Source of the DNA: Hortaea werneckii
Lineage: Eukaryota > Ascomycota > Dothideomycetes > Mycosphaerellales > Teratosphaeriaceae
Assembly (NCBI GenBank): GCA_037044905.1
Contig: JBAOKB010000061.1
Location: 186,001-250,000, forward strand
Reading direction: 5' to 3'
Length of the DNA: 64,000 nucleotides
The notes under the pieces were generated by a model, which did not search any database, was not told the DNA's origin, and worked only from the letters and a program-made list of their open reading frames with translations. Below are positions 10,683 to 23,277 of the stretch, piece by piece (positions within the stretch are counted from its first letter, which is position 1; the number at the start of each line of letters is the position of its first letter). Position numbers and translations under genes: made by a program.

Positions 10683-12407
10683 ATGAAGTCGATGCAACGC
10701 AAGTTTGGCGGGCTCATGAAGCGCTCGGAAAACCAGGAAGATGTCCAGGTCGTGCTGACCGAATTCAAAACCGTCAACGACTCTCTTGAGCGCGTACGTC
10801 CGCCCTTCACCCCATCCCCAAAGCACAAACAGCTCGCCCAAGAAAGCAATCCCCCAAACTAACCCTACTCCTCTCCAGCTCGCCAAAGACATCCGCGAAT
10901 ACCGTAACAGCTGGGAAGACGCCCTCAAACTCCAATACGACGCCGCCGAAGCCTTCGCCTCCATCTACAAACCCATCGACTGCCACCCGGCCCCGGAACC
11001 GGGCGTCCAACGCAGCCAACCGGCCGAAACCCCACAATCCTACCTTCAGAAATGTCTCGGGCTACAGAAGCTGTATAGCGACCTGAAAGACGACTTGCGA
11101 CAAGAGATCGGCATGATCGACCAGAAGCTCGTACGGCCGGCGGAGGAAGCGCGCGCGGCGCTCAAGGGCCTGCATAAGACGCTCAAGCACCGGGAGAACA
11201 TGAAGCTGGACTACGAACGGTACCTCAGTCGGGCGGAACACGCGCGGAAGAAGGAGATGCGCACGGCGAAGGAGGAGGCGAATCTGGCGACTGCGGAATC
11301 CAACCTCGCGCAGTCGCAGATCGATTACCAGACGGCGGACGACCAGGTCAAGCAGACGTTCCCGCCGGTTTCCGCCGCCGTCGTGCAATTGTTGCCGTAC
11401 CTCATGGCCAACATCGTCATGCTGCAGACGACGCTGGTAGGGCAGGTGTACACGGTACTTGACACGTACACGAAGAAATACCGGTTCCCGAACCCGGCGC
11501 CGGGTGATAGGGAGATCGTCGAGGCGTGGCAGAGGGAGTTTGACGGGTTTCGGAGGGAATTGGAACAGGGGATTAGTGTCATTGCGAACGGGAAAGCGGT
11601 CAAGATGTCGATGGATCTGCCGCCGGAGAAGCAGGCGGGGACTGTGACGGGGTTAGGACTGAGGAATCGGGCGGGCGGGTTGATCGATAAGCGGAAGGGG
11701 TCTGGACAGCTCTCCGGCAACGGTGGTGGAGTGCAAGGATTGCAGAGACCGATGATCGCGAGCGGGAGGTCAGACGATCAGAATCAGCAGCCGCTGGCGA
11801 TTACTTACCCCGGCGGACAACATGGACAAGAAGCGGACGAGCAGACAGAGATCGCGCCACCGAAACCCCCGCGTCCGGGCACGATGGCCAGCAACGGCAC
11901 CGGCGGCGGATGGAACAGCGGGAAACCCACCCCAGCAATCCCCACGAGCACCAAACCCCGCATGCCCTCTACCTCCTCCCCATCCGCCCCAGCCGACGAC
12001 CCTCCACCCCCACCCTACGAACAAGCCAACCCCACCTCCGGCCCACCAAGCCGCTACCACACACCGCCGAACGGCTATCCCCCGGAAAACCCTCCTCAAC
12101 CCCTTCCCTAACCCCCTCCACCTCCTCCTCGGCCCTCGCATCAGCCGCCACACAGAAGAAGAAAAAACCCGCTTCCCCCGTCCCCGCCAAACGTCTCGCT
12201 TCCGCTTCTAACCAAGCCCAGTTCGTCACGGCATTGTATGATTTCCCGGGCCAGAACCCAGGGGACTTGAGTTTCCGTGAGGGGGATCGGATAAGGGTTG
12301 TGCATCGCACGGGGAGTACGGAGGATTGGTGGGAGGGGGAGGTGGAGGGACGGGAGAGGGATGTGGGGGGTAGGGGGAGCTTTCCGGCGAATTATGTTAG
12401 GTTGTGA
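10683..12407 (+). CDS. BAR domain-SH3 adaptor protein (amphiphysin/Rvs167-like), one phase break
   Basis: Exon 1 is 10683-10793, an 85-bp intron follows (GTACGT...CTCCAG), and exon 2 runs from 10879. BAR-SH3 proteins bind and tubulate membrane and recruit actin and endocytic factors through the SH3 domain. The N-terminal half is a predicted coiled-coil BAR domain (for example SLERLAKDIREYRNSWEDAL). A proline-rich linker with DDPPPPPYEQ follows, then a C-terminal SH3 domain with the hallmarks ALYDF, DWWEGE and SFPANYV. The BAR and SH3 frames differ by one base. No GT donor lies between them, so an intron cannot explain it. One extra C in the run at 12079-12083 joins them smoothly into about 546 residues. 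The protein resembles Rvs167 in architecture, but its N-terminus (MKSMQRKFGGLMKR) is not the canonical Rvs167 start, so it may be a paralogue. Confidence 0.85.
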
Positions 12408-13403
12408 GGGTTGATGGGGGTGATGGGGGTGGAGGGTTGGAGGGAAGAGAGGAGGGAGGGAAGAGAGGAGGGAGGGAAGAGAGGAGGGAGGGAGGGGAGG
12501 GAGCGTTGTGGTAATGGAAGGGTAATTGGAAACTGGTGTCTCAGGGTTATGTGGTGGGAGACGGGGGAAGGTAGATATATTGCCACCCCGCCCGCCGCCG
12601 CCGCCTTCGCGTGGGAACATATGAGCGAATGGTGGAAGAAAGGGTGAGGTAGATAGGTAGCTCCTTCCCCAGACAGACACACACACACACGCAACTACAC
12701 ACACAAGAGACTCCCATCTCCCCCAATACCCTTGTCAAATGGATACTTACGTGCGTAAGCAGAAACGCTACATACTAGAAAGGCCCTTATTGTCCATATA
12801 TTAGCTTTTCCCGGAAGGATTGCCTGTTCCTGCCAAAGAGTGGACGTGGGACCTGCTCTTTCGGATATACGAGCGGGGATCTACCTAGGGCGAAGCTAAG
12901 GAAGCAGTGGGCAAACTATGTATCTGTTCTAGAAACCCATGCGGCAGAGAAAGATGGTTTTTAGTGTCTACACCGAACTACTTTATGCAGCAGCCCCATG
13001 TAGCACGAAAACTTAGTCAGCCCGTTCGAAACGAGCCCCGGGGGGCGGGACGCGACGCGTGACGTAGCTTGACGTCTTTAAGCTTCCAGGCTTGACGTCG
13101 TAAGTTGATCTTCCGGAGCTGCCGTACGTGTAATAATAAGCCCGTATACTCGCCATCCGGATACGCCGGGACCATAATAACCAGGCTGGGAATGCCATAG
13201 GAAGATTATTGATAGGACGCCATTGGAAGGAGAAAGTGACATCAGCCTCATTGGGAAACATTCGCCTTCGTTTCTTGCTCCTCTCTCGTCGCCTCACCTG
13301 ACTGACTACTACATCTCTCGTGTCACTCGCCATCGCCATCCCCACTGATACATTACCGAATACCACAGAGCTTCGACCTAGGAGTCGACTATCTTAAATC
13401 GCG
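12408..13403. other. Intergenic region
   Basis: Downstream of the BAR-SH3 stop lies a G-rich [20 protein letters not shown] repeat (about 12420-12510). A CA run follows near 12678-12690. The rest, to the phosphate carrier start at 13404, shows no gene. The last 100 bases are C/T-rich promoter-like DNA. Confidence 0.5.
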
Positions 13404-14588
13404 ATGGCTCAGAAGGCACAGTCAGGCGGGGCCACGCCGCAGAGGAAGATTGAACTCTTCTCCGGCACTTACTTCGGCGCATGCACATTAGGCGGGATCA
13501 TTGGTATGCGACCCATCCACCTGCTCTCAGTCTTAGCGGGCCACTGCAAGCACCAAACCTGGCACTAACTAACGCAACAACGCAGCCTGCGGCCCAACCC
13601 ACACCTCCGTCACGCCCCTCGACCTCGTCAAATGCCGCCGGCAAGTCGACCCCAAAATCTACAAATCCAACCTCCAAGCCTGGTCCACCATCTACCGCGG
13701 CGAAGGCCTGCGGGGTGTCTTCTTCGGCTGGGCACCGACCTTCATCGGGTACAGCTTCCAAGGGGCCGGCAAATACGGCGCCTACGAAGTATTCAAATAC
13801 TACTACGGGGAGAAACTCTTCCCCTCCAGCCCCAAAACCATCGTCTACCTCGGCGCATCCGCGACCGCCGAGTTCATCGCCGACATCTTCCTCTGCCCCT
13901 TCGAAGCCATCAAAGTCCGCATGCAGACCACGCTCCCGCCCTACGCCTCCTCGCTGCGCGAAGGGTGGAGCAAAGTCGTAGCTGAAGAGGGCTACGCAGG
14001 GCTCTATAAGGGCATCTATCCGCTCTGGGCCCGGCAGATCCCTTACACGATGGTGAAATTCGCCACCTTCGAGTCCGCGGTCGAGATGATTTATAAATCC
14101 CTCAGTAAGCCCAAGGAGTCCTATACGATGCTGCAGCAGACGGGGGTGTCTTTCCTCGGGGGTTATATTGCGGGCATAGGGTGCGCGGTCGTGTCCCACC
14201 CGGCGGACGTCATGGTGTCCAAGTTGAATGCGGATCGGAAACCGGGCGAGGCGGCTCTGGGCGCCGTGGGGAGGATTTATAGGAATATTGGGTTTAAGGG
14301 ACTGTGGAATGGGTTGCCTGTGAGGATTGCCATGATTGGCACGTTGACGGTATGTTTCTCCTTCTTCTCCTTCTTTCTCTCCCCTCCCTTTCCCCTTTCT
14401 CTCTCCCCTCCCTAAACCTTGACGCAAAAGAGTTCCCGACTAATGGTAAATTTTTCTAGGCTTTCCAATGGTTAATCTACGATTCCTTCAAGGTCTACCT
14501 GGGCGTAAGTCTCTCTCCTCCTCTATGGTGGGAACAGTTAAGCTAATTCAGCGGAACACAATAGCTCCCTACGACTGGCGGTCACTAG
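13404..14588 (+). CDS. PIC2: Mitochondrial phosphate carrier (SLC25 family)
   Basis: Four exons, 13404-13503, 13586-14349, 14460-14504 and 14565-14588, encode 310 residues with no frame break. Intron 1 (82 bp) has an ACTAAC branch site. The family imports phosphate into the mitochondrial matrix for ATP synthesis; Pic2-type members also carry copper. Three carrier repeats are visible: the first has [18 protein letters not shown], the second [13 protein letters not shown] and the third [26 protein letters not shown] is characteristic of phosphate carriers and closer to Pic2 than Mir1. The C-terminus LPTTGGH is typical for fungal members and validates the small last exon. Codons shift from C-ending near the 5' end to G-ending near the 3' end. 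Confidence 0.95.
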
Positions 14589-15993
14589 AACATTGTACCT
14601 CACTGGATCCCACAGGGCGTAAAATGAAGCACGAGTTGGTTATAAGCGAGCGTGTTTACTGAGTGGGTGAGTTACTTTGCAAGACAGGGGGCGATTTTCT
14701 AGGCATATTGGTTGTTTTTTCTTTTCTTTTTCCTTTTTCACTGTCCATCTATGGGAGTCGGGCGGGTGAGATAGGTGTAGTGGGTGAATGGGAGGGAAAA
14801 GCGGGCGAAAATGTAATGAGGAGGATAGAAAGGAAATTATTGACGACAGATGAGCGTTGTGTCTTATTGAAAAGAATAGGAAAAGGATAAGAAAAGTTAC
14901 GGGGAAAGGGAGATTTCTGCTAATGCCCACTGTCGAAATTCTTCCTCGGTGTCTGCCTTTACTTCTCTTCCCTCATTTCCTTTTCATTCCTGCCTTCTTT
15001 TTCCCTCCTCCTTCTTCATCTTCATCTTCATCTTCATCTTCATCTTTTTTTTTTTGGCCTTTATTGCTGTACCTCCTTCTTACCTCCCCAAATTCTTCCG
15101 AAGAGAAGAGGAGAGAAACCCCCTCCGCATTTCTAGGAATGAGATGGGAAGGTAAGTCTTGGAGTCTTGGATGACCGGATGGCTGGGAAAAGAAAGAAAT
15201 GTGTATGCATGTTTTTATACGTGTATATGACAGGCAACCCCTGGCACGTAATGGCTATGCTTCTCTGGCACGCCAACAACCACTCCTTGTCTTCTTTTCT
15301 CTTCTTTGAAGGGCAGCAAAGTCGTCCAAGTAGAAAGGGGGAGGAGGCAGAGGGGGAGGAGGGGGGAGGAGGGGAGAAAGGAAAGAAAACATCAATCTTC
15401 CCTTCCCCACCTTCCTCTTCCCCCAAAGAGCCGTATGAAAGTCTTATCGTCTGCATACAACTAATCTGAACTACGAAGGGCGGGCAGCAAAGAAAGTCCG
15501 ACAATTCCAGACACGGCAGGAAAGGGGGGAAGGGGAAAGGGGTTTGGGCTAGGAAACGGTCAAACAAGAAAAGACACACAGAGGCAACGAACTCCACCAC
15601 CCATCTTCCTTCTCTCGAAGAGAAGAAACAGAGAAGGAGGAAAAAAGGCTGAAAAAGAGAGAGCAAGAAACACGAAAGGAAAAGGTCCCCCATCCAGAAG
15701 GAAGCATGAAAAAAATCTGTATTCTCGAACGACCACCAAAAAGCCACAACGCTAGTTTCCGTGATTATGAATTGAGAAGCAAACCCCCGAAGAAGGAAAC
15801 CCTTCATTCCCAAAAACCCCCCTCTATGCCCATCGCAAGTGACCCCCAAAAAAAAGAAACCCCCGTTGCCCATCACGTATCCCCACTTCCGCGCGCACGC
15901 CACGCCTGCCCACGCCGTCCCACTCCGCGCGCACGCCCCCCCCCCCCCCCCCCCAAACCCCACTCATCGCTCCCTGAAATTTCAAAAGCGATT
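14589..15993. other. Convergent 3' region with microsatellites and a long C run
   Basis: This stretch lies between the ends of the phosphate carrier (+) and the Cdc4-like gene (-). It contains a TCTTCA/TTCATC repeat at about 15014-15046, purine-rich tracts and a C19 run at 15936-15954. A 276-codon minus-strand frame here is low-complexity and reads through the homopolymer, so I do not call it a gene. Confidence 0.55.
15936..15954. repeat. C19 homopolymer
   Basis: Nineteen consecutive C on the plus strand, about 40 bases beyond the stop codon of the minus-strand Cdc4-like gene, so a G19 run in its expected 3' UTR. Exact length is likely unreliable. Confidence 0.9.
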
Positions 15994-18467
15994 TCAATCC
16001 CTCAAATCCGACTCCAAGATCGGACCCCCACCATCCTCCAATTCGGACCCGAGCATATGACTCGTATCGTAGGCCTCGGTCATAATCTCGTCCTGCTGCT
16101 GGGCGAGGGACTCCTCGTAGTGGAGACGGGATTTATTGCGATGGGATTGTTGGCGATGATGATGGCTTGAGCTGGTATCGGGTGCGGCGGCGGGGTCGTC
16201 GTGAGGAGAGATAGTGGCGGCAGGTGGGGAACGGGTGCGGGGGGAGGAAGAGGAGGAGAGAGGGGTCGTTGTAGAAGAAGAGGAAGGAGGGGAAGAAGTC
16301 CGCTGCTGGGGGGGTTTCTTCGGGGGGTGGGGCGAAGGACCAGACCTGTTGCTGTTAGCATTACGTTCATCTTCGAACTTAACATGGAAAGGGGAAAGGG
16401 AAAGGGAGGGGGAGGTAGAAAACGAACCTCCATAACAGTCTTCCCGCCCCGACTAGCGAGCACGACCGCCTTCTCCTCCTCAAAGACGACGCGCCAGACG
16501 GCCTCAGCCGGCGAACCCAGCTCCCTAACCAAACAACCCCGCTGCAGATCCCAGACTTTGACCCTTCCGTCAGAACCGCCGGAGACGATGCGTCCATCGT
16601 CAAACTGCAAGCTCGTCACACTATTATCATGCGCTGCTAAGCGATGGATCGCGGAGAAAGTCTGCAGACTCCAGACGCGGACGGAACCGTCGCTACCGCC
16701 GGTCACGAGGGTATCGCCTCTTAATTGCAGCTGGCCAACAAGGGACGTATGGCCCTGGAGTTGCGCTAGACACCTTCCATCCTTCGGGTCCCAGACCCTG
16801 ACACTCGTATCGAGGGAGCCCGTCGCGACCCGGCGGCCATCGAACGCGACGGCGTAGATCTGGCTGAAATGGCCTTGCAATGTGCGAAGACATCTGCCTT
16901 CGCTGATGGACCAGATCCGGGCCGTGGTATCATAGGAGCCGGAAACGACGAGGTCGCCACAGATTTCCAGACAGCGGACCGAGGCCTGGTGGCCGACGAG
17001 GACGTGCTTGCAGACGCCCTTGCGGATGTCCCAGACGCGGAGGGTGGTGTCGCGGGAGCCGGAGATGGCGAGGTTAGGGCCGGACATCTTCAGGCAGCGG
17101 ACGGTGCTGGTGTGGCCGCGCAGCATGTGCTGCGCCATGCCCGTGGTCAGGTCCCAGACGCGCACGTCGCGGTCGCAGCCGCCGGACACGAGGATGTCGG
17201 CGTAGGGGACCATGGCCCACACGCCCATGACGTGGCCCTGCAGGCAGCGGAGGTGGCGGCCGTCCGGGTCGAAGACGTGGATCTTGGCGTTGTCGAGGGC
17301 GACGATGATGTATGAAGGGGTGAGGTGGAGGGAGGTGACGACGCCTTGATCCGGGGTGATTTGACGAGTGTCGACTTTGCCGCCTGTTCGCCAGGCGGTT
17401 TCGACTTGGTAGCGTTGTTTGAAGTGGGAGCGGTAGCTGGTAGCTTTCGGTCTGCGTTTTGCGGCGGATGAACTCGCTCGGGCGACGGAGAGGGTAGGGG
17501 GAGGACTGTCTGCGCGGCGTTCATGCTCGATCTCCTCGTCAGATCAGGCGCGCTGGATGATAATCCCGCTACGGTGGGGTTTTGTGCATGAGCAGCACTG
17601 TAGCCGTAGGGGTTGTTCGACCCTCTATCCTGCGTCGCTGTCGCCGTCGCACCGGGTATAGGTCTCGCCTGCGCAGCAGACGGCGGGGAGGATCATCCGA
17701 TAATCTCCTATAGGCATGCTTCTCGCACAAGCTCTTCCATGCCATATCGTCGCTCACCAGTTCATGCCACCTCCTACTAACCTGGGAGCTCGAGCCAACG
17801 TCCGCGCGTCCTCGATCGAAGCCAAAATGCGCAAACAGAGCTCGTTGGGGAGCACAGCGAAGGGATCCCGTTTCAATCGCGGTCCGACCACACTCGCAAC
17901 GAAGCCAAGCAGTTTCCCATCGCACATATTCAGGAGCTCCGCCAGCATTCGTTCCCGCTCATCATTGTCCATATCAGCGAACATGGCGCGCATATGTCCA
18001 AACCCAAAGCTCCCGGGTCCGCCGCGTGTTGAGCTCGTGGTAGAAGCGCGATCCGTCAACGTCTCGTCCAAGTCGATATCGCCGAGATCTTCATCCGGAT
18101 CTGCCGTGCTCCAATCCGGACCTCTTTGCATCGGCGTGGGACTAGGAGCAGGAGTCGGTGGACTTGCTGGGGCAGAGGGGAGAGTATTCCCCGGTATCAC
18201 GTTGGGGTTCGTGGGGATCGGCATCGGCATGGTGGGTATGCTGGTTATTGAGGGAGCGGGAGGGGCGTTCATAGGTCTCGGTCGGTGCTGTGAAGCGCTC
18301 GCCTTGCCGTGTCTGGAGGCGTAATAGCGAGCCTGCTTCTCAGCGGGTATCTGTGAATGCATACGTGCGAGGTTCACGCTGTCCTGGTGCTCGCTGTGGT
18401 TCGGGGATGTGTAATCCATAAGATTCGAAGAAGGTCGCCGTTGACTCCACTCTGCGCCGTCCTCCAT
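15994..18467 (-). CDS. Cdc4/Fbw7-like F-box and WD40 substrate receptor of SCF, several phase breaks
   Basis: Such proteins bind Skp1 through the F-box and phosphorylated substrates through the WD40 propeller, directing SCF ubiquitination, for example in cell-cycle control. The frame from 18467 has a disordered N-terminus, then an F-box (DPFAVLPNELCLRILASIED, continued by QVSRRWHELVSDD and AWKSLCEKH). A low-complexity linker, the SYRSHFKQRYQVE segment and seven WD repeats follow (for example GHFSQIYAVAFDG and GSLDTSVRVWDPKDGRC). An 82-bp intron (16346-16427, GTTCGT donor) precedes the last exon, which ends SHMLGSELEDGGGPILESD. Phase changes lie at 17784-17786, 17685-17688 and 17497-17501 (each fixed by one more C on the coding strand) and at about 16308-16326 (one C too many). 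Corrected length is about 797 residues. S. pombe Pop1/Pop2 and fungal Cdc4 are the closest types I know. Confidence 0.85.
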
Positions 18468-19863
18468 CTCGGGGTTATTGTCCTTTGACAGGTTATACGA
18501 TAGATTTGGTAGATTCCGCGTACGGCAGGTGAAAGCGTGTGTCGGTTGCGTTGCGTTGCGGTGCGGTGCGGAAACGAGAGAGGGTTCTAAAGCCGCACGA
18601 GGTTTCGCTGCGCTCGTGATGCGTTCGCTGTAATGTTCGCGACGGGTCTTGTCGCCCTGTTCACGGCTTTGTGATTGTACTCCAGCCACGAATCTCCGTC
18701 CTCTCACAAGATGACAGCAACAACGACAACCACTTCCGGATCCTCCTTTCTTACAGCATTGCACCCCAATCTACCCTTCTTTGCGATTGCTGCCAGTGTC
18801 GTTGTCGATAGCGTCCAGTCTGTTCCCTCCGGAAGACCAAAAACAACCAACTCCCCCGCGAGCTAACCGCGACGTAACACAAATCGGCGGTCAAGCTCGG
18901 CCTTCCGTTCTTTGTCCCTCCCTGTCCTCACGAGTCCCGTGGTTCCAAACTCGGACTTTGTTCCGGGCGGAGCAGATCAGATGCGCCAAGGAATAGCGAA
19001 ACGTTCCCGAATGGAAGAGAAGCGAGTATGTCGTAGTCGTGGTAGTAGCCGCAGTGGGTGAGTGGCGGCGGGAGAGAGAAGAGGTGCAGAAGAATGGGTT
19101 GGAAGCAGCGTGGGAGAGATAATGGGCGCGCGAGGATGATTACTGGAGTCAGTCAGTCGTCAGTAGTCGGTCGGGTCAGCCAAGTCAGCGCTGCCCTGCC
19201 CTGGCCTGGCGTGCCCCAAGCGCCCGCCCGCGCCCGGCTGTCGATCTTCCACACGCCCTTTTGGAGGAGGCCGGAGTTGGGCCACGGAGAACACATTCAG
19301 AGCAAACCTTATTGAACGGTTTTTTGGCGGTCGGCGTATACCCTGCTTATTCAGTTGGCTGACTACTACTACTACTACTACTACTACGAGAAACAACCAG
19401 ACGCACAGTCCAAGAGGGAAAGAAAAAGAGAAAAAGAGAAAAAATCAAAAAAGGATGGCGAAATGTTTCAGGAGATGAGGTGCTCACGCATGGGAGACTG
19501 CTGACCGAAAGAGCAGCAGCACTTACAGCCCTGTCTTCTTCAAAAAGACCACACTGTGTACTCATCGGGACGGTGTAGCTTACAGCAGTGATTCTTCATG
19601 ATACGCGCACTAGGTAGATAGCACTGCCAATACATAAATGAAAAATCACCAACTTCGCCTGAGAGACACAAGAGTCATTTTTTTCCTTCGGAACTACTAC
19701 ATGATTCAAAAAGAAGAAGGCACCGCTATGTCAAATATACACGCACAACACCGAAGCCAAGCCACACCTCTCGCGCCTTGCCTTCGCTAAGAAAATGGGG
19801 GGATGATTGCTGCTCCTAGATACCATATATTTGCCTTGAATTCCTCACGTCAGACTCCCTTCT
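18468..19863. other. Intergenic region with CTA-trinucleotide repeat
   Basis: Upstream region of the Cdc4-like gene and downstream region of PDA1. It contains a (CTA)n tract at about 19363-19387. No gene is supported; open frames here are short and uncharacteristic. Confidence 0.5.
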
Positions 19864-21350
19864 TTACGGGGTAGTCTGGGTCGGTGGCGGGGTCTCGTCG
19901 AGGGGACGCTGGGGGTCTGTCGAGGGAGTTAGCACACACGTCCTCGTACTGTCCAAACTCGAGACTGGAGATCAATAGGGTGACTTACAGTAGAAGTTCT
20001 CCTCTGGTATCCTGCCACGGAGGAACTGCGGCTCGGAGCCACGGACGTAGATATCCTCGTACAGCACCTCCGGGGTCGGGTCAGGCACCGGCATAGCCTC
20101 AGCGGCCGCGACCTCCTCGTCGACGTGGCTACGGGCCTCCTTGTCGATCTTCTTCAGCTCCTCCTCCTCAGCGACGCCCCACTCGATGATCTTCTGCTTG
20201 AGGCCGGCGATGGGGTCGTTGGTGCTCCTCATACGCTGAATCTCCTCACGCGTACGGTAGGTGGTGCCCGGGTCGGACATGGAGTGACCGCCGTACCGGT
20301 AAGTCACGTACTCGTAGACGAGAGGGCCGTTGCCGTCCTTGCACCACTGCTTGCCGTACTGCACGGCGGCCTTGACGGCGAGGACGTCCATACCGTTGAT
20401 CTTCAGACCGGGGATGTACTGGCCACGCTTGTAGTACTCAGTCATGGCGGAGGAACGGCTAGCGGAGGTACCCATACCGTACTTGTTGTCTGGGAAATGT
20501 TAGCATGTCTTCCACGCGCCCGATCCAGAAAAGCATGTAACTCACTCTCGCAACCAAAGATGACAGGAATGTTCCAGAGCTTAGCCAAGTTGAACGCCTC
20601 GAAGACCTGACCCTGGTTGGCGGCACCATCTCCGTAGAGAGCCAGGGTGACGTTGGGCTTGCCCAGGTACATGTTGGCGAAGCCAATACCAGCACCGACG
20701 GGGACCTGAGCACCGACGATACCGTTACCACCGTAGAAGCCAGTGGAGAACATGTGCATGGAGCCACCCTTGCCGTAGGCGATACCTCCTCTCCTACCAA
20801 GCAGCTCACCGATGATCGATCGCACGGTACCGCCTCGCATCATGGCGAAACCGTGGCATCGGTAGGCGGTGATGAGGTGGTCGGTCTTCTCGATGGCGTG
20901 CTCGATGCCGGCGGCGACGGCCTCCTGACCCGTGGACAGATGGCAGAACCCTCGGATCTTCTTCTCCTTGTACAGCCGGTCGGCGGCCATCTCCATCCGG
21001 CGCACGGCCACCATGTCGTAGTACATCTGCTTCAGCTCCTTCTTGCTCGTCTCGAGCGTGTACGGCGGCGGGTCCAGCTCGTAGGTCTCGAAGGCTTCGT
21101 CGGAGAGCCTGACAGTGAAGGGCTTGTCATCTTCCTAGAGGGGCATGTTAGCGTGGTGTTATGGGGATCTAGTCGCCTGATTTGCGAGGAGTTAGGTTAT
21201 CTTTACCGAAGGAACATCGCTCTTCTCGGCGTGACTGCTCGCCGCGTCGGTGGTCACTGATCTCCTCACTACCGCCGGGCTGAATGCCTTTCTGGCCGGC
21301 GCGTACCGGGTGGGCGCGGCCAAAGCGCGCGGGGCGAATCTGGACAGCAT
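19864..21350 (-). CDS. PDA1: Pyruvate dehydrogenase E1 component subunit alpha, mitochondrial
   Basis: Four exons, 21207-21350, 20546-21134, 19989-20489 and 19864-19916, with introns of 72, 56 and 72 bp; 428 residues, no frame break. With E1-beta it performs the thiamine-diphosphate-dependent decarboxylation of pyruvate and reductive acetylation of E2 in the mitochondrial matrix. The N-terminus is an Arg/Ala/Ser-rich mitochondrial presequence ([20 protein letters not shown]). The ThDP motif starts GDGAANQGQ and runs to PVIFGCENNKYGMGT, which crosses an intron and supports the junction. [16 protein letters not shown] carries the conserved phosphorylation-loop serine. [15 protein letters not shown] is also diagnostic. 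Codon choice is strongly C-ending throughout, as expected for a highly expressed gene. The shorter second intron ends in CCCAG. Confidence 0.97.
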
Positions 21351-22340
21351 CTTCACTGCACCGAAGGATGATGGATGGGGAGGGGGCGGAGAGGGAGAGT
21401 GGTGGGGAAGATGGCAGTGTGAGGCCCGGATGTGGTTTTCTTTAGCTCGTTGAGCTGTATCGGACTTTCTCGCGAGGATTGGGCTGCCCTGTGCTTACCC
21501 TGCTTTCGGCCCGGTGCGGGAATCAGTGAGGTATCCGAATTTAGTTCGCAGGGCTGATCTGCTGGGGGACATGCAGCCAACGCAGCGGTGCAGGAGCACA
21601 CTTCACCCAATGCAGACCGATCGCATTGGAGACGGTCTTCTCCCGACAGTATAATGAACATAACCCAATTGGGAAGAGTGCTGGGCATCGGCGAAATGAG
21701 CCGGACTTGGTATAAGCGCTTTTGTTATGAATGGCATCCCAGTGATGCACTTGGCGTCTGATCCGCGACGACGACGAGCAGAGCCAGCCATGGCGACCGT
21801 TGCCCTACCATGCCACGAACGTGTATTCACCAGCAGAGCCATCGACCAGCAAGGGACTCGTCATCCAATGGACACCCAAGATCAAAGCCAGGAGGCCAAT
21901 ACAAGCGCCATGCTCTCGAGCACCACCGGACGAGACCTCCAAGGCTCGGCACCGCCGTCTATCTATCACTGAAGATTGAAGGAAAGATTGAAGATGACCT
22001 TGTTCCACCATCAGATAACCAATGATCCTATTTCACCTTACCTACTTCTTCATTCTTATCGTCCTAATCACTTCTCAACTTGCCAGCTACACAATACCAG
22101 AGCCATGGCTCGGCGCCTAGTGACCGAGAAACATGGTAAAGCTTATTGGACGAACATGACGACGCATTCGAGCAGACGAGCCTTGATGGCTCATGGCGAA
22201 CTCACACAAATTCCTCTTGATCCCAGCTATCCCGTGTTGACAGATGTAGAGTAGCTATACTGTGCTCCCACCCCGAAGTTGTACAAAGCTCCGCCACCTC
22301 ACAGGATTTGCCACCTGATCTAACACCACAAACCCAAACC
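21351..22340. other. Divergent promoter region of PDA1 and an unknown gene
   Basis: About 1 kb between the two start codons. Only short unrelated open frames are present, and I cannot assign any regulatory motif with confidence. Confidence 0.45.
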
Positions 22341-23277
22341 ATGCCCGGACGCACTCTGGAAACCTCTCGCACCGACACCAGCCGTCGGCGCCACAACGCC
22401 GCCGAATACGAAGGCAAAACCAAAGCCACGCCACCGCAAGGCCTAAAACTGCACCTGACCAACCTCCGCGATGCCGCCACCCTAAACCCCTTCGCCAAAA
22501 GACCCATAGCCGAAATCACGCCCGTGGCTTCACTAACCGAAGAAATCCACCAACCCAACTACGTCCTGCACTCATCCCAAGAACCGACCCTCCTGCAACG
22601 CACCTTCCAAACCCCACTAACCAACGCCCGGCTGGGAACCCAAATCGGCACGACCAAATCCGCGCTGTACGAATTCGTCTTCCCGCAGCAGAACTACAGC
22701 ATGGTACGCCTGCACGCGAAACCCTGGCAGACGGCTGCGGACCTGCCGCACCATGTCCTGCGGTTTCCCGGGAAACCGGTCCGCGGCGGGGCGGCGGCGA
22801 AGCAGTACCGGTACGAACCGTTTATAATTTTGAGGAAGGTCCGCGCTGCGGAGGGGCCTGTGGGCGTGACGCGGAATGAGTTCGCGGTGGAGTGCACGGG
22901 GCAGGTGTTAGGGCAGGCGGGGGAGGTGGTGGGGGCGATGGTGAAGGGGGTTCGTGGTGGACGATAGCGGGTTCGATGAGAGGACGCGGGGTTCGGACGA
23001 CGGGCGGCGGGACAGTTCGCGACTGGCAGGAGGCAGGGCGGATGATACGTCTTCGTTTTCGTACGCGGGGAGTAATAGTGAGGCGGACGCCGAGTTGTCT
23101 AGGTGTAGCGATGCGGAGAAGCGGGTGAGGCTGGCGGAGAAGGTGGTTAGGAGGACTGGGGAGTTTTTGGAGGCGGTGGGGAAGGAGGAAGAGGAGGGGC
23201 AGTTTTTGGGGGAATTGAGGAGGGAGGTTGAGGGGTTGAGGGGGTGGGTGGACGGGTTGTCTTCTGAGGGGCGATGA
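22341..23277 (+). CDS. Conserved-looking protein of unknown function, one phase break
   Basis: Starts at the ATG at 22341 (MPGRTLETSRTD). The first 209 residues include a compact region with FPQQNYSMVRLHAKPWQTA, HHVLRFPGKPVRGGAA and YEPFIILRKVRA. The last 105 residues are polar and end in a probable coiled coil (DAEKRVRLAEKVVRRTGEFL). The two halves are out of phase by one base at the G5 run 22946-22950; removing one G, or adding two, joins them into about 311 residues (MVKGFVVDDSGFDER across the join). I do not recognise the family. The gene shows the same C-rich to G-rich codon drift as its neighbours, which supports its being a real coding unit. Confidence 0.6.

Noticed and set aside
12000..12200. 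Intron joining the BAR and SH3 parts
   Set aside because: There is no GT dinucleotide in the segment where a donor would have to lie, so a one-base indel explains the phase change better.
13015..13045. Second tRNA-like TTCGAA motif (minus strand)
   Set aside because: A near-perfect 5-bp stem is possible, but no cloverleaf can be completed upstream.
15133..15963. 276-codon open frame on the minus strand
   Set aside because: It is driven by low-complexity purine/pyrimidine tracts and reads through the C19 run; composition is Phe/Gly/Ser-rich with no domain, and it lies in the 3' flank of the Cdc4-like gene.
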